Source: Sphingomonas sp.
GTDB taxonomy: Bacteria > Pseudomonadota > Alphaproteobacteria > Sphingomonadales > Sphingomonadaceae
DNA: 64,000 nt
NCBI GenBank assembly: GCA_013001055.1
Contig: JABDNH010000007.1
Span: 1 to 64,000 of the forward strand
Direction: 5' to 3'
This document shows positions 27,092 to 34,564 of the stretch, piece by piece. The position numbers and the translations under genes were made by a program. How positions within the stretch are numbered: position 1 is the first letter of the stretch; every line of letters starts with the position of its first letter. Under the pieces are notes generated by a model. The model did not search any database. It saw only the letters and a program-made list of their open reading frames with translations, and had not been told where the DNA came from.

Positions 27092-27627
27092 TAGTCTGCG
27101 CGGCTGACCTCAATCGCGCCCAATGATCGAAGGTGCTCGGTCATGAACTGGCAGTCGAGCAGCGTGAAGTTGCCAACCTTCAGTCGCGCGACGAGCCAGG
27201 CCAAGGCGACTTTCGAAGCGTCGCGCGCGCGGCTGAACATGGATTCGCCGAAAAAGGCGCCACCTAGTTTGACACCGTATAGACCGCCTACCAGCGCGCC
27301 CTCTTTCCAGCATTCTATCGAATGGGCGTGACCGGCGGCGTGCAGGCCGATGACAGCGCGTTCGATGGTCGGGTTGATCCACGTCTCGTCGCGGTCTGCG
27401 CAGGCTTTGAGCACTTCCTGAAAGGCGCGGTCGTGCGTGACCGTGTACATGTCGCGTTTCAAGGTCTTGGCCAGACTGCGCGACAGGTGGAAACGATCGA
27501 GGGGAATGATGGCGCGATCGCGCGGCTCGACCCAGAAGATGTCGGCGGCATCACGGCTGTCCGCCATCGGAAATATCCCGGCGGCATAGCCTTTCAGCAG
27601 CAGGCGCGGATCGAGGACATCGCTCAC
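26920..27627 (-). CDS. aat: Leucyl/phenylalanyl-tRNA--protein transferase
   Basis: 235 residues; adds Leu or Phe to N-terminal Arg/Lys of proteins, marking them for ClpAP (N-degron pathway). Core motifs: LLLKGYAAGIFPMADSRD, WVEPRDRAIIPLDRFHLSRS, HAHSIECWKEGALVGGLYGV, LGGAFFGESMFSRARDASKV, LLDCQFMTEHLRSLGA. The ~40-residue tail ending IAQLLTQTS is of a kind found in sphingomonad Aat proteins and lies inside the DUF2155 gene on the other strand. Last gene of the aroQ-accB-accC run. Confidence 0.93.
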   Translation of the reverse strand: MSDVLDPRLLLKGYAAGIFPMADSRDAADIFWVEPRDRAIIPLDRFHLSRSLAKTLKRDMYTVTHDRAFQEVLKACADRDETWINPTIERAVIGLHAAGHAHSIECWKEGALVGGLYGVKLGGAFFGESMFSRARDASKVALAWLVARLKVGNFTLLDCQFMTEHLRSLGAIEVSRADYQRLLSVALSAGSVSTEDSSTASPSFDALDTLGDPPRSGGASEPSGQSIAQLLTQTS

Positions 27628-27637
27628 GCCTCGACCC

Positions 27638-27985
27638 TTAGATGATTTCGCGGACCTTGTCCTGCGGTCGCGCCAGCAGCGCGCCTTTGTCGGTCTCGAC
27701 GAGCGGTCGCTCGATGAGGATCGGATGCGCCATCATTGCATCGAGAATTTCTTCATCGCTTGCTTCGGCAAGGCCGAGTTCCTTGGCGATTGCTTCCTTG
27801 GCGCGCAGCCCCTGTCGCGGGGTGAGCCCGGCGCGCTCATACCAAGTCGTCAGCGCGTCGCGGCTAAGCTTCTCGTCGCCAAGATAGTCGATCGTCTCGA
27901 CCTCATAGCCTTCCTCTTCGAGGATTGCCTTGGTCTTGCGCGCGGTGCCGCAGCGCGGGTTGAAAGTCATGCGGGCAGTCTTCAC
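27638..27985 (-). CDS. arsC: ArsC-family arsenate reductase-like protein
   Basis: 115 residues, thioredoxin-fold ArsC/Spx family. The N-terminal NPRCGTARKTKAIL has the active cysteine (C12); ITQRPLV-type positions are RP and the LIERPLVETD segment supplies the distal arginine. Could be a glutaredoxin-dependent arsenate reductase, but no ars genes are near, and metabolic neighbours suggest it may be a YffB-like protein. Overlaps the ACT gene stop by four bases. Confidence 0.75.
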   Translation of the reverse strand: MKTARMTFNPRCGTARKTKAILEEEGYEVETIDYLGDEKLSRDALTTWYERAGLTPRQGLRAKEAIAKELGLAEASDEEILDAMMAHPILIERPLVETDKGALLARPQDKVREII

Positions 27986-28353
27986 TCGGGGGCCTCCAAT
28001 TCGGACAGGATTGCCATCGCGTCTTGGCGTCGGCTCCAGGGGACGAACAGATGATCGTGATGGAAAGCGGCCACGACATTGCAGGGGATGCCGGCCTCGG
28101 TAAGCGCCTGGCTGAAGCGGGCCGTCAGGCCGACACCATCGAGACTGCTTGCATAGCCCAACGAAATCTTTGCCCAGCCGCCGTCATGGTCGAGCCCGAC
28201 GGCTTCGAGCATGGCCGTCTTTGCGATCACGCTGGCGCCCTCGTCCTCCGCGAAGGTCGCGACCGGCACCAGCCCGCGCGGCCAACCCTGGCCGTGCGCG
28301 ATGGTCGCAAAACCATGTTCTTCCTCGGCAAGTTGCGGCTTTAGTCCCGCCAT
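27982..28353 (-). CDS. ACT-domain protein
   Basis: 123 residues with two short ACT-like halves: a first strand set around EHGFATIAHGQ and the second around SLGYASSLDGVGLTARFSQA and IPCNVVAAFHHDHLFVPW, the latter matching ACT_7-type small-ligand domains. Probably binds an amino acid; role unknown. Start overlaps the accC stop by one base (TGATG) and its stop overlaps the arsC start, so it is translationally coupled. Confidence 0.75.
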   Translation of the reverse strand: MAGLKPQLAEEEHGFATIAHGQGWPRGLVPVATFAEDEGASVIAKTAMLEAVGLDHDGGWAKISLGYASSLDGVGLTARFSQALTEAGIPCNVVAAFHHDHLFVPWSRRQDAMAILSELEAPE

Positions 28354-29708
28354 CAGTCAGCCTGATCCTTGAGCCATTGTTCCAGCCACTTGATCGTATA
28401 GTCACCCGACTTGAAGGCATCGGTCTGGATGATGTCCTGATGCAGCGGCACATTGGTCTTCAACCCGCCCCCGCTCACGACGAATTCCTCCAGCGCACGC
28501 TTGAGCCGCAGGATGCAGCTATCGCGGTTGCGGCCGTAGACGATCAGCTTGCCGATCATGCTGTCGTAATAAGGCGGCACCATGTATCCTGCGTAGAGCC
28601 CGCTATCGACGCGCACGTGCATGCCGCCCGGCGCGACATAATTGTCGATCCGGCCCGGCGAAGGCGCGAAAGTCTTGGGGTTCTCGGCGTTGATGCGGCA
28701 CTCGATCGCGTGGCCGTGGAGAACGATATCGTCCTGGGTAACGGTAAGGCCGTCGCCCTGCGCGACATGGATTTGTTCGCGCACGAGATCGACGCCCGAT
28801 ATCATTTCGGTCACCGGGTGTTCGACTTGAAGGCGGGTGTTCATCTCGATGAAGTAGAATTCGCCATTCTCGTAGAGGAATTCGATCGTGCCCGCACCGC
28901 GATAGCCCATATCGGCCATCGCCTTGACGACGACATCGCCCATTTCCTTGCGCTGCTGCGCGCTGATCACGGGCGAGGGGGCTTCTTCGATAACCTTTTG
29001 ATGGCGGCGCTGGATCGAGCAATCGCGTTCGCCAAGGTGGATGGCATTTCCGTTGCCGTCACCGAACACCTGAAATTCGATGTGGCGTGGGTCGCCAAGA
29101 TATTTTTCCATGTAGACCGTCGGATCGCCGAAAGCGGCATTCGCCTCCGACTTGGCCTGGCTCATCAGGCTTTCGAGCTTATCGGGGTCCTCGACGACCT
29201 TCATGCCGCGCCCGCCGCCGCCGCTGGCGGCCTTGATGATCACGGGATAGCCGATCTCGTCGGCCAACTTCCTGGCCTCATCGACGCTTTCCAGCGCGCC
29301 ATCCGAGCCCGGCACCAGCGGCAGGCCAAGCTTGTCGGCGGTGCGCTTGGCTTCGACCTTGTCGCCCATGACGCGGATATGCTCGGGCTTGGGGCCGACC
29401 CAGATGATGTCGTGGCTTTCCACGATCTCGGCGAACTTGGCGTTTTCCGACAGGAAGCCATAGCCCGGGTGGATGGCGTCGGCGTGTGTCACTTCGGCAG
29501 CCGAAATGATGTTCGGGATGTTTAGGTAACTGTCGCTCGCCGGGGGCGGGCCGATACACACCGTCTCGTCGGCGAGGCGCACATGCATGGCATCGGCGTC
29601 GGCGGTTGAGTGCACCGCCACCGTCTTGATATCCATTTCGTGACAGGCGCGATGAATGCGCAGCGCAATTTCGCCGCGGTTCGCAATCAGCAGTTTTTTG
29701 ATCGCCAT
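28353..29708 (-). CDS. accC: Acetyl-CoA carboxylase biotin carboxylase subunit
   Basis: 451 residues; carboxylates biotin on AccB with ATP and bicarbonate, first step of fatty acid synthesis. N-terminal [18 protein letters not shown]-grasp glycine loop [14 protein letters not shown], catalytic [35 protein letters not shown]. Full length. Start overlaps accB stop by one base. Confidence 0.98.
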   Translation of the reverse strand: MAIKKLLIANRGEIALRIHRACHEMDIKTVAVHSTADADAMHVRLADETVCIGPPPASDSYLNIPNIISAAEVTHADAIHPGYGFLSENAKFAEIVESHDIIWVGPKPEHIRVMGDKVEAKRTADKLGLPLVPGSDGALESVDEARKLADEIGYPVIIKAASGGGGRGMKVVEDPDKLESLMSQAKSEANAAFGDPTVYMEKYLGDPRHIEFQVFGDGNGNAIHLGERDCSIQRRHQKVIEEAPSPVISAQQRKEMGDVVVKAMADMGYRGAGTIEFLYENGEFYFIEMNTRLQVEHPVTEMISGVDLVREQIHVAQGDGLTVTQDDIVLHGHAIECRINAENPKTFAPSPGRIDNYVAPGGMHVRVDSGLYAGYMVPPYYDSMIGKLIVYGRNRDSCILRLKRALEEFVVSGGGLKTNVPLHQDIIQTDAFKSGDYTIKWLEQWLKDQAD

Positions 29709-30214
29709 TAGCCGATGACCACCAGATCCTGTTCGAATTCCACAGGATGCGCGTCGGCGATGAGTATCTTCTTGATCATGCCGGAGCGCGGGGCGTTGAT
29801 CGGGTTCATCACCTTCATCGCCTCGATGATCAGGAGCGTATCGCCTTCCTTCACGCTGTCGCCCTCGCTGACGAAATTGGCGGCACCAGGCTCGGGGGCG
29901 AGATAGGCGGTGCCCACCATGGGCGACTTCACTGCATCGCCCTCGGTCGTGGGCGCGCTGCCCGGCGCAGGCTGCTCCTGTTCGGGCGAGGCGTGCTTGG
30001 CATCGGGTGCCTGCGCGGGGACGGCGGGGAGTGACGCGACCGGCGCTGGCGCTGCGGGCGCGGCATAAACGGTGCCTTCCCGGCGCACGCGTACCTTGCG
30101 TTCACCATCCTCGACTTCGATTTCAGTAAGGTCGTTATCCGACAGCATTTTGGCGAGTTCGCGGACGACTTTCACGTCGACGCGCATGCCATTGCTCTTC
30201 TTGGCTTCGGCCAT
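29708..30214 (-). CDS. accB: Acetyl-CoA carboxylase biotin carboxyl carrier protein
   Basis: 168 residues. N-terminal dimer part, Ala/Pro-rich linker (about 55-95), and the biotinyl domain with [17 protein letters not shown], the lysine of EAMKV being the biotin site. Lies 18 bases after aroQ and is coupled to accC. Confidence 0.97.
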   Translation of the reverse strand: MAEAKKSNGMRVDVKVVRELAKMLSDNDLTEIEVEDGERKVRVRREGTVYAAPAAPAPVASLPAVPAQAPDAKHASPEQEQPAPGSAPTTEGDAVKSPMVGTAYLAPEPGAANFVSEGDSVKEGDTLLIIEAMKVMNPINAPRSGMIKKILIADAHPVEFEQDLVVIG

Positions 30215-30232
30215 AGTTCTTTCCCTGTTGTC

Positions 30233-30682
30233 CTAGCGCTCTTCGAACCGACTGGCGGCGTCGAGAGCAAGTAAATAGCTGTGTGCACCGAAGCCCGATA
30301 TGGTGCCGGTGCAGACGGGCGCAATCAGGCTGCGATGACGAAAATCCTCGCGCTTTGCGGTATTGGTGAAATGTACCTCAATAACCGGCACGTTCACCGC
30401 GGCGATCGCATCGCGTAGCGCGACCGAAGTATGCGTGAAACCTGCCGCATTGAGAATGACGCCTTCGACACCCTCGTCCTCGGCTTCGTACAACCAGTCG
30501 ATGAGTTGCCCTTCATGATTGGATTGACGCATCGTGACGCCGACATCGAGCGTGGCTGCACGATCAACGATCATCGCGTTGACGTCCTTGAGGCTCTTGT
30601 CTCCATAAAGTTCGGGCTCGCGCCGCCCAAGGCGGTCGAGGTTGGGCCCGTGCAGGACCAAAATCATCGGTAGCGAACTCAT
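30233..30682 (-). CDS. aroQ: Type II 3-dehydroquinate dehydratase
   Basis: 149 residues; dehydrates 3-dehydroquinate in the shikimate pathway. MILVLHGPNLDRLGRREPEL start, catalytic tyrosine in EPELYGD, RQSNHEGQLIDWLYEA, LNAAGFTHTSVALRDA, EVHFTNTAKREDFRH (His/Arg). First gene of the aroQ-accB-accC-ACT-arsC-aat run; diverges from thiS. Confidence 0.96.
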   Translation of the reverse strand: MSSLPMILVLHGPNLDRLGRREPELYGDKSLKDVNAMIVDRAATLDVGVTMRQSNHEGQLIDWLYEAEDEGVEGVILNAAGFTHTSVALRDAIAAVNVPVIEVHFTNTAKREDFRHRSLIAPVCTGTISGFGAHSYLLALDAASRFEER

Positions 30683-30731
30683 GGAAGCTCCCTATATGGG
30701 GGCAAAGAGCATTCGTGAAGTGAGTAAGAGC

Positions 30732-30953
30732 ATGAGCAGTCTCGACGGCAGCAAAGGCGTCATCATCAATGGGGACCATCGGCGCGTGGCCGATGGGACC
30801 TCGATTGCGCAGATGATCGCGGAGTACGGGCTCGATCCTGCAAAAGTAGCGGTCGAGCGCAATCTCGAGATCGTGCCGCGCTCTACCTTTTCGGAGGTCA
30901 TGGTCGAAGATGGCGACCAGTTTGAAATCGTTCATTTCGTAGGCGGGGGTTGA
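30732..30953 (+). CDS. thiS: Sulfur carrier protein ThiS
   Basis: 73 residues, ubiquitin fold ending in the required GG (HFVGGG). Carries thiocarboxylate sulfur to ThiG for the thiazole ring of thiamine. Start chosen at MSSLDGSKG; an earlier in-frame ATG at 30699 is possible. Overlaps into thiG. The 49 bases to aroQ leave no room for a TPP riboswitch and no THI-box is seen. Confidence 0.9.
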   Translation: MSSLDGSKGVIINGDHRRVADGTSIAQMIAEYGLDPAKVAVERNLEIVPRSTFSEVMVEDGDQFEIVHFVGGG

Positions 30954-30955
30954 AT

Positions 30956-31726
30956 TTGTCCGATCATTGGGAAGTTGCCGGCCACAAGTTTTCATCGCGG
31001 TTGATTGTCGGCACCGGCAAATATGAGAGTTTCGAACAGAATGCGGCGGCGGTCGAAGCGTCGGGCGCGCAAATCGTCACCGTGGCCGTCCGCCGGGTGA
31101 ACATCTCCGATCCGGGGCAGCCGGTGCTGCAGGATTTTATCGATCCCAAAAAGATCACCTACCTGCCCAACACGGCCGGCTGCTTCAACGCGGACGATGC
31201 GATCCGCACGTTGCGGCTGGCCCGCGAAGCGGGGGGTTGGGAGCTGGTGAAACTGGAAGTGCTTGGCGAGGCCAAGACGCTGTACCCAAACATGAAAGAG
31301 ACGCTCGAGGCGACCGAAGTGCTGGCCAAGGAAGGCTTCAAGCCCATGGTTTATTGCGTCGACGATCCGATCGCCGCCAAGCAGCTCGAAGATGCAGGCG
31401 CGGTCGCAATCATGCCGCTGGGCGCGCCTATCGGTTCGGGGCTTGGCATTCAGAACCGCGTCACCATCCGGCTGATCGTCGAAGGCGCGAATGTGCCCGT
31501 ATTGGTGGATGCTGGCGTGGGAACGGCTTCGGATGCCGCTGTCGCGATGGAATTGGGCTGTGACGGCGTCCTCATGAATACTGCCATTGCCGAAGCCAAG
31601 GATCCGATCCGCATGGCAAAAGCGATGAAGCTGGCGGTTGAAGCGGGGCGCGAAAGCTATCTCGCCGGTCGCATGGCGAAGCGTCGCTATGCGGACCCCT
31701 CGAGCCCGCTGGCAGGTTTGATCTAG
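30956..31726 (+). CDS. thiG: Thiazole synthase ThiG
   Basis: 256 residues. Builds the thiamine thiazole from DXP, dehydroglycine and ThiS sulfur. [10 protein letters not shown] start strand, [20 protein letters not shown] with the catalytic lysine further on in [49 protein letters not shown] at 30956 lies six bases after GGCGGGGG; a TTG at 30950 abuts it. Both overlap or touch thiS, indicating coupling. Confidence 0.95.
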   Translation: MSDHWEVAGHKFSSRLIVGTGKYESFEQNAAAVEASGAQIVTVAVRRVNISDPGQPVLQDFIDPKKITYLPNTAGCFNADDAIRTLRLAREAGGWELVKLEVLGEAKTLYPNMKETLEATEVLAKEGFKPMVYCVDDPIAAKQLEDAGAVAIMPLGAPIGSGLGIQNRVTIRLIVEGANVPVLVDAGVGTASDAAVAMELGCDGVLMNTAIAEAKDPIRMAKAMKLAVEAGRESYLAGRMAKRRYADPSSPLAGLI

Positions 31727-31765
31727 GTCAGTTGAAAGCTTCGTCCGATGAGCCGAGACACTTCA

Positions 31766-31810
31766 GCTAACTCCTTGCGTTGATATAATAATTCGCAACT
31801 CAGCAAGGAG
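31766..31810 (+). promoter_or_regulatory. csbD promoter with nested inverted repeats
   Basis: A perfect TATAAT (31784-31789) lies inside two inverted repeats: CTCCTTGC (31771-31778) with GCAAGGAG (31803-31810, the ribosome site), and TTGCG (31775-31779) with CGCAA (31794-31798). The -35 region is weak (CTTCAG, 17 bases upstream). The outer left arm would lie upstream of the transcript start, so an operator is more likely than an mRNA switch, unless an earlier promoter is used. Confidence 0.4.
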
Positions 31811-31817
31811 TATCACC

Positions 31818-31988
31818 ATGGGTGAATTGAAAGAAAAAATCAAAGGTAACACCAACGAAGCGGTCGGCGAGATCAAGCAGCAGTCGACTGACCCTGAAAC
31901 GCGCCAGGAAGGCCGTGAGCAGGAAAGCAAGGGCAAGGCCCAGCAGCTTAAGGGTGAAGTCGAAGGAGCGCTCGGCAACGACGTTTAA
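31818..31988 (+). CDS. CsbD family stress protein
   Basis: 56 residues, below usual ORF cut-offs. MGELKEKIKGNTNEAVGEIK then QESKGKAQQLKGEVEGALG is the CsbD pattern: highly charged, helical, no hydrophobic core. Ribosome site AAGGAG seven bases before the ATG. CsbD-like genes are usually induced in general stress or stationary phase; their function is unknown. Own promoter and own terminator, so monocistronic. Confidence 0.9.
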   Translation: MGELKEKIKGNTNEAVGEIKQQSTDPETRQEGREQESKGKAQQLKGEVEGALGNDV

Positions 31989-32025
31989 TCGAAATGACTT
32001 AGCGAGCCTTTGAGGCTCAGGAGAG

Positions 32026-32055
32026 GGCCGCTTCTGACAAAGAAGCGGCCTTTTT
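32026..32055 (+). terminator. csbD terminator
   Basis: 10-bp stem GGCCGCTTCT (32026-32035) with AGAAGCGGCC (32041-32050), loop GACAA, then TTTTT. Confidence 0.9.
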
Positions 32056-32088
32056 CGTCGCGCAGCATTTGTCCTGACAAGATTTAGA

Positions 32089-33741
32089 TCAGCTCTTGAG
32101 CGTCCTGCTATTGGTAATGACGTTCATGTCGGTAATGAGATGCAGCAGGCGAATGCCTTTCTTGCCCATTGCCTCTTCGAATGCGGGTTTGAACGCATCG
32201 GTCTTCTCCACGCGCCTGCCCCAACCGCCAAAGCTTTCTGCGAACGCGACAAAATCGGGGTTGGTAAGTTGCGTAGCGCTAATGCGGTCGGGATAATCGC
32301 GCTCCTGGTGCATCCGGATGGTGCCATAGCCGCCATTATCGACAAGGATGACGAGCAAGTCGGCATCGCGAGCGGCTGCCACCGCCAGTTCCTGCCCGTT
32401 CATCAAGAAGTCGCCATCCCCGGCAACGCAGATGACCGGGCGATCCTTGAAACGCAGCGCGGCAGCGACCGCAGCGGGAAGGCCATAACCCATCGTGCCG
32501 CTGGTCGGCGCTAGCTGCGTCGGCTGCGGACCATAATGCCAATAGCGGTGCCACCAGCCCGAAAAATTCCCGGCGCCGTTACAAATGATGCTGTTGTCCG
32601 GCAGCGCTTCACGCATTGCCGCGACACAGGGCCCTAGATCCATCGTCACGCCGTCACGCGGCTGCGGTGTCGACCAGTCGACCCATTCGGCATGCGCCTC
32701 ACGGCCCGACGAAAAGGGGACTAGATCGTCATCGTGCCAATCGGCGACCATCTCGGCAAATTCGGCCATGTCCGCGCAGATCGGCAGGTCGACATTAAAG
32801 ACATGGCCAAGCTCGTTGGGATCTGGATGTACATGCACCAGCGTCTGCTCCGGATGATCGGGGGTGATCAGTGTATACCCCTCGGTCGTGCTTTCACCGA
32901 GACGGGTGCCGACCGCGATGATCAGGTCCGCATCGCGAATGCGTTGCTGCAACTTGGGGTTGGGCCCGTAGCCAAGCTGTCCGGCATAGACCGGGCAATC
33001 GTTGCCTACTGCATCCTGGCGGCGAAACGAGGCTGCAACGGGCAGACCGACGCGCGTCGCGAATTCCGCGAAATAATGACCCGCTTTCGGGCTCCAGTCG
33101 GCGCCCCCGACGATGGCGACCGGGCTTACCGCCTCCTTAAGTAGTTCGAACAGCGCGCCCACGGCGCCTGCACATGGCGGCTGGGCGATGGGGGCGATGG
33201 CCGGGCGGTCGGTCGCCTCGACCCTGTCGGTCAGCATGTCTTCGGGGATTTCGAGGACGACCGGGCCTGGTCGCCCGGCGGTCGCGACGCGAAAGGCGCG
33301 CGCCACATATTCCGGGATGCGACGCGCGTCGTCGATCCGCGCCGCCCACTTGGCGATTGGGCCGAAGAAAGCGGGAAAGTCGATTTCCTGAAAACCCTCG
33401 CGATCCTTGTCGCGCCGGTCGAGCCCGCCGACGAACAGGATCATCGGAGTAGAATCCTGGAAAGCGACATGCACGCCTGCCGACGCATTGGTCGCGCCAG
33501 GGCCGCGGGTGACGAAGGCAATGCCGGGCCTGCCCGTCATCTTGCCATCGGCGTCCGCCATGTAGGTCACCCCGCCTTCCTGGCGGCAGACCACGGTGTC
33601 GATCGTGTCGGCGTCGTGGAGCGCATCGAGCGCATCGAGAAAGCTTTCGCCCGGAACGGTGAAGATGCGATCGACGCCCTGGATCTTCAGCTGGTCGATC
33701 AGGATTTGCCCGCCAGAGCGGGTGGGAAGCTGCGCGTTCAT
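32089..33741 (-). CDS. Thiamine-pyrophosphate-dependent enzyme, acetolactate-synthase-like
   Basis: 550 residues in the POX/ALS family. N-terminal PYR domain with catalytic glutamate in FTVPGESFLDALDAL, central FAD/nucleotide-like domain, C-terminal PP domain with VAGDGDFLMNGQELAVAA and LVDNGGYGTIRMHQE (TPP-Mg motif GDG-N-N). It has no regulatory-subunit neighbour and lacks an obvious FAD pattern, so a carboligase or decarboxylase other than biosynthetic IlvB is likely. Upstream of its start sits a terminator of another short unit. Confidence 0.8.
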   Translation of the reverse strand: MNAQLPTRSGGQILIDQLKIQGVDRIFTVPGESFLDALDALHDADTIDTVVCRQEGGVTYMADADGKMTGRPGIAFVTRGPGATNASAGVHVAFQDSTPMILFVGGLDRRDKDREGFQEIDFPAFFGPIAKWAARIDDARRIPEYVARAFRVATAGRPGPVVLEIPEDMLTDRVEATDRPAIAPIAQPPCAGAVGALFELLKEAVSPVAIVGGADWSPKAGHYFAEFATRVGLPVAASFRRQDAVGNDCPVYAGQLGYGPNPKLQQRIRDADLIIAVGTRLGESTTEGYTLITPDHPEQTLVHVHPDPNELGHVFNVDLPICADMAEFAEMVADWHDDDLVPFSSGREAHAEWVDWSTPQPRDGVTMDLGPCVAAMREALPDNSIICNGAGNFSGWWHRYWHYGPQPTQLAPTSGTMGYGLPAAVAAALRFKDRPVICVAGDGDFLMNGQELAVAAARDADLLVILVDNGGYGTIRMHQERDYPDRISATQLTNPDFVAFAESFGGWGRRVEKTDAFKPAFEEAMGKKGIRLLHLITDMNVITNSRTLKS

Positions 33742-33764
33742 GGATCAGCGCTTAAGCAGGGGTG

Positions 33765-33806
33765 CGCGAAAAAGAAAGGCCCGCCGTCCGGGCCATGGAC
33801 GGCGGG
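33765..33806 (-). terminator. Intrinsic terminator upstream of the TPP-enzyme gene
   Basis: 10-bp stem CCCGCCGTCC (33780-33789) with GGACGGCGGG (33797-33806), followed on the minus strand by CTTTCTTTTT. It ends a transcript coming from about 33.86-34.05 kb, before the TPP-enzyme start at 33741. Could also act as an attenuator for that gene. Confidence 0.65.
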
Positions 33807-33861
33807 ACTGGGCACCTATGCGCGGGAGGGGCTCTTCCTCGGCCCGAGCCAGATGGCATGG

Positions 33862-34008
33862 CTAGGGCGAGGGCGATCGGCGAGGCTTGGTGAGGTTTGC
33901 GGCCAACAGCGCCTTGGCGTGGTTGATCTCCACATCGCCGTCTCGTTTTCGCGGCTTTTCGAACCCGAAGCGGGCGCGGTTGCCTGGCGGGCGGGGGCCT
34001 CGCGTCAC
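33862..34008 (-). CDS. Candidate 48-codon ORF in a terminated short unit
   Basis: GTG-started minus-strand frame reading MTRGPRPPGNRARFGFEKPR, then KRDGDVEINHAKALLAANL and TKPRRSPSP to a TAG. Very basic with a helical middle; no family recognised. No clear ribosome site. The GTG lies in the loop of a perfect 11-bp hairpin (33981-34031), and an intrinsic terminator follows 55 bases after the stop. The stretch 33742-34219 holds no other gene I can support. It may instead be non-coding. Confidence 0.35.
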   Translation of the reverse strand: MTRGPRPPGNRARFGFEKPRKRDGDVEINHAKALLAANLTKPRRSPSP

Positions 34009-34031
34009 GGGGAAAGGTCACCCGCCAGGCA
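33981..34031. repeat. Perfect 11-bp inverted repeat (hairpin)
   Basis: TGCCTGGCGGG (33981-33991) and CCCGCCAGGCA (34021-34031) with a 29-base loop. No T-run, so not a terminator. In the minus-strand transcript it would enclose the GTG of the short ORF. Confidence 0.7.
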
Positions 34032-34165
34032 TTTCCATCATCGGGGATAGCGCGCTTATCTCAATCGAAGTTCGACCGGTCGGTGAGACGCTCATTCCAG
34101 CCGACGAACGGGTCTCTCACATCGACGACAGATGTAATCGTGAGCAAATCGGCAGGCTTAACGAT

Positions 34166-34202
34166 ACAAAAAAGGGCGATCCCGAAGGACCGCCCTTTTC
34201 CG
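34166..34202. terminator. Terminator downstream of the acidic-tail membrane protein gene
   Basis: AAAAGGGCG (34170-34178) pairs with CGCCCTTTT (34191-34199), with TCC/GGA extending inside. A-run before and T-run after make it bidirectional; the owner is the minus-strand gene ending at 34220. Confidence 0.85.
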
Positions 34203-34219
34203 TTGCGTCAAAACAAGAC

Positions 34220-34483
34220 TTAGTCGTCGTCTTCGGCTTCCGCGTCGGCGGCATCGACGTCAACTTCCGGCACTTCGACGGTGACTTCTTCGCTGTCAAC
34301 ACCGACATCGGCAACATCAGCGTCGACATCAGGCAGGGCGCCGCCTTCGACTTCGACCTCAGGCATGTCGCCGCCTTCCGAGCTCATGTCGATGATACCC
34401 GTGGCGAACAGGATGATTACCAGCAGGATTGCGCCGAGAATCACCCATAAAAGAGTTTTATTTCCATCGTTATGTTCAGCCAT
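34220..34483 (-). CDS. Small membrane protein with long acidic tail
   Basis: 87 residues, start at the ATG behind GAGGGAATTG (an in-frame GTG 16 codons earlier is less likely). One membrane helix at ~10-29 (TLLWVILGAILLVIILFATG) is followed by an almost purely acidic/Val/Ala region (for example VDSEEVTVEVPEVDVDAADA) ending AEDDD. No family recognised. Such a tail could bind cations or basic proteins; this is inference. Monocistronic with its own terminator. Confidence 0.65.
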   Translation of the reverse strand: MAEHNDGNKTLLWVILGAILLVIILFATGIIDMSSEGGDMPEVEVEGGALPDVDADVADVGVDSEEVTVEVPEVDVDAADAEAEDDD

Positions 34484-34564
34484 TTCAATTCCCTCTAGCT
34501 CATGGTCAGGTGGCGGAAGAACGCGGTGCACGTCGTATTTGTTGCAATAAATCCGCCGTGCACG

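Noticed and set aside
27638-27985. Arsenic-resistance island
   Set aside because: Only a lone ArsC-family gene within a biosynthetic run; no arsR, arsB or acr3 nearby.
28149-29525. A 458-codon plus-strand frame opposite accC
   Set aside because: Shadow of biotin carboxylase, which is full length and conserved.
30683-30731. TPP riboswitch expected before thiS-thiG
   Set aside because: Only 49 bases separate aroQ and thiS and no THI-box motif is present.
32089-33741. Biosynthetic acetolactate synthase (ilvB)
   Set aside because: No ilvH/ilvC neighbours and no clear FAD-site pattern, so only the general TPP-enzyme family is claimed.
33860-34031. Possible permuted two-piece tmRNA gene, because of a tag-like HAKALLAAN frame and a GGTTCGAA box
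   Set aside because: No tRNA-like acceptor halves with a CCA end could be paired, and the frame continues past the tag-like residues; a small ORF or another RNA fits better.
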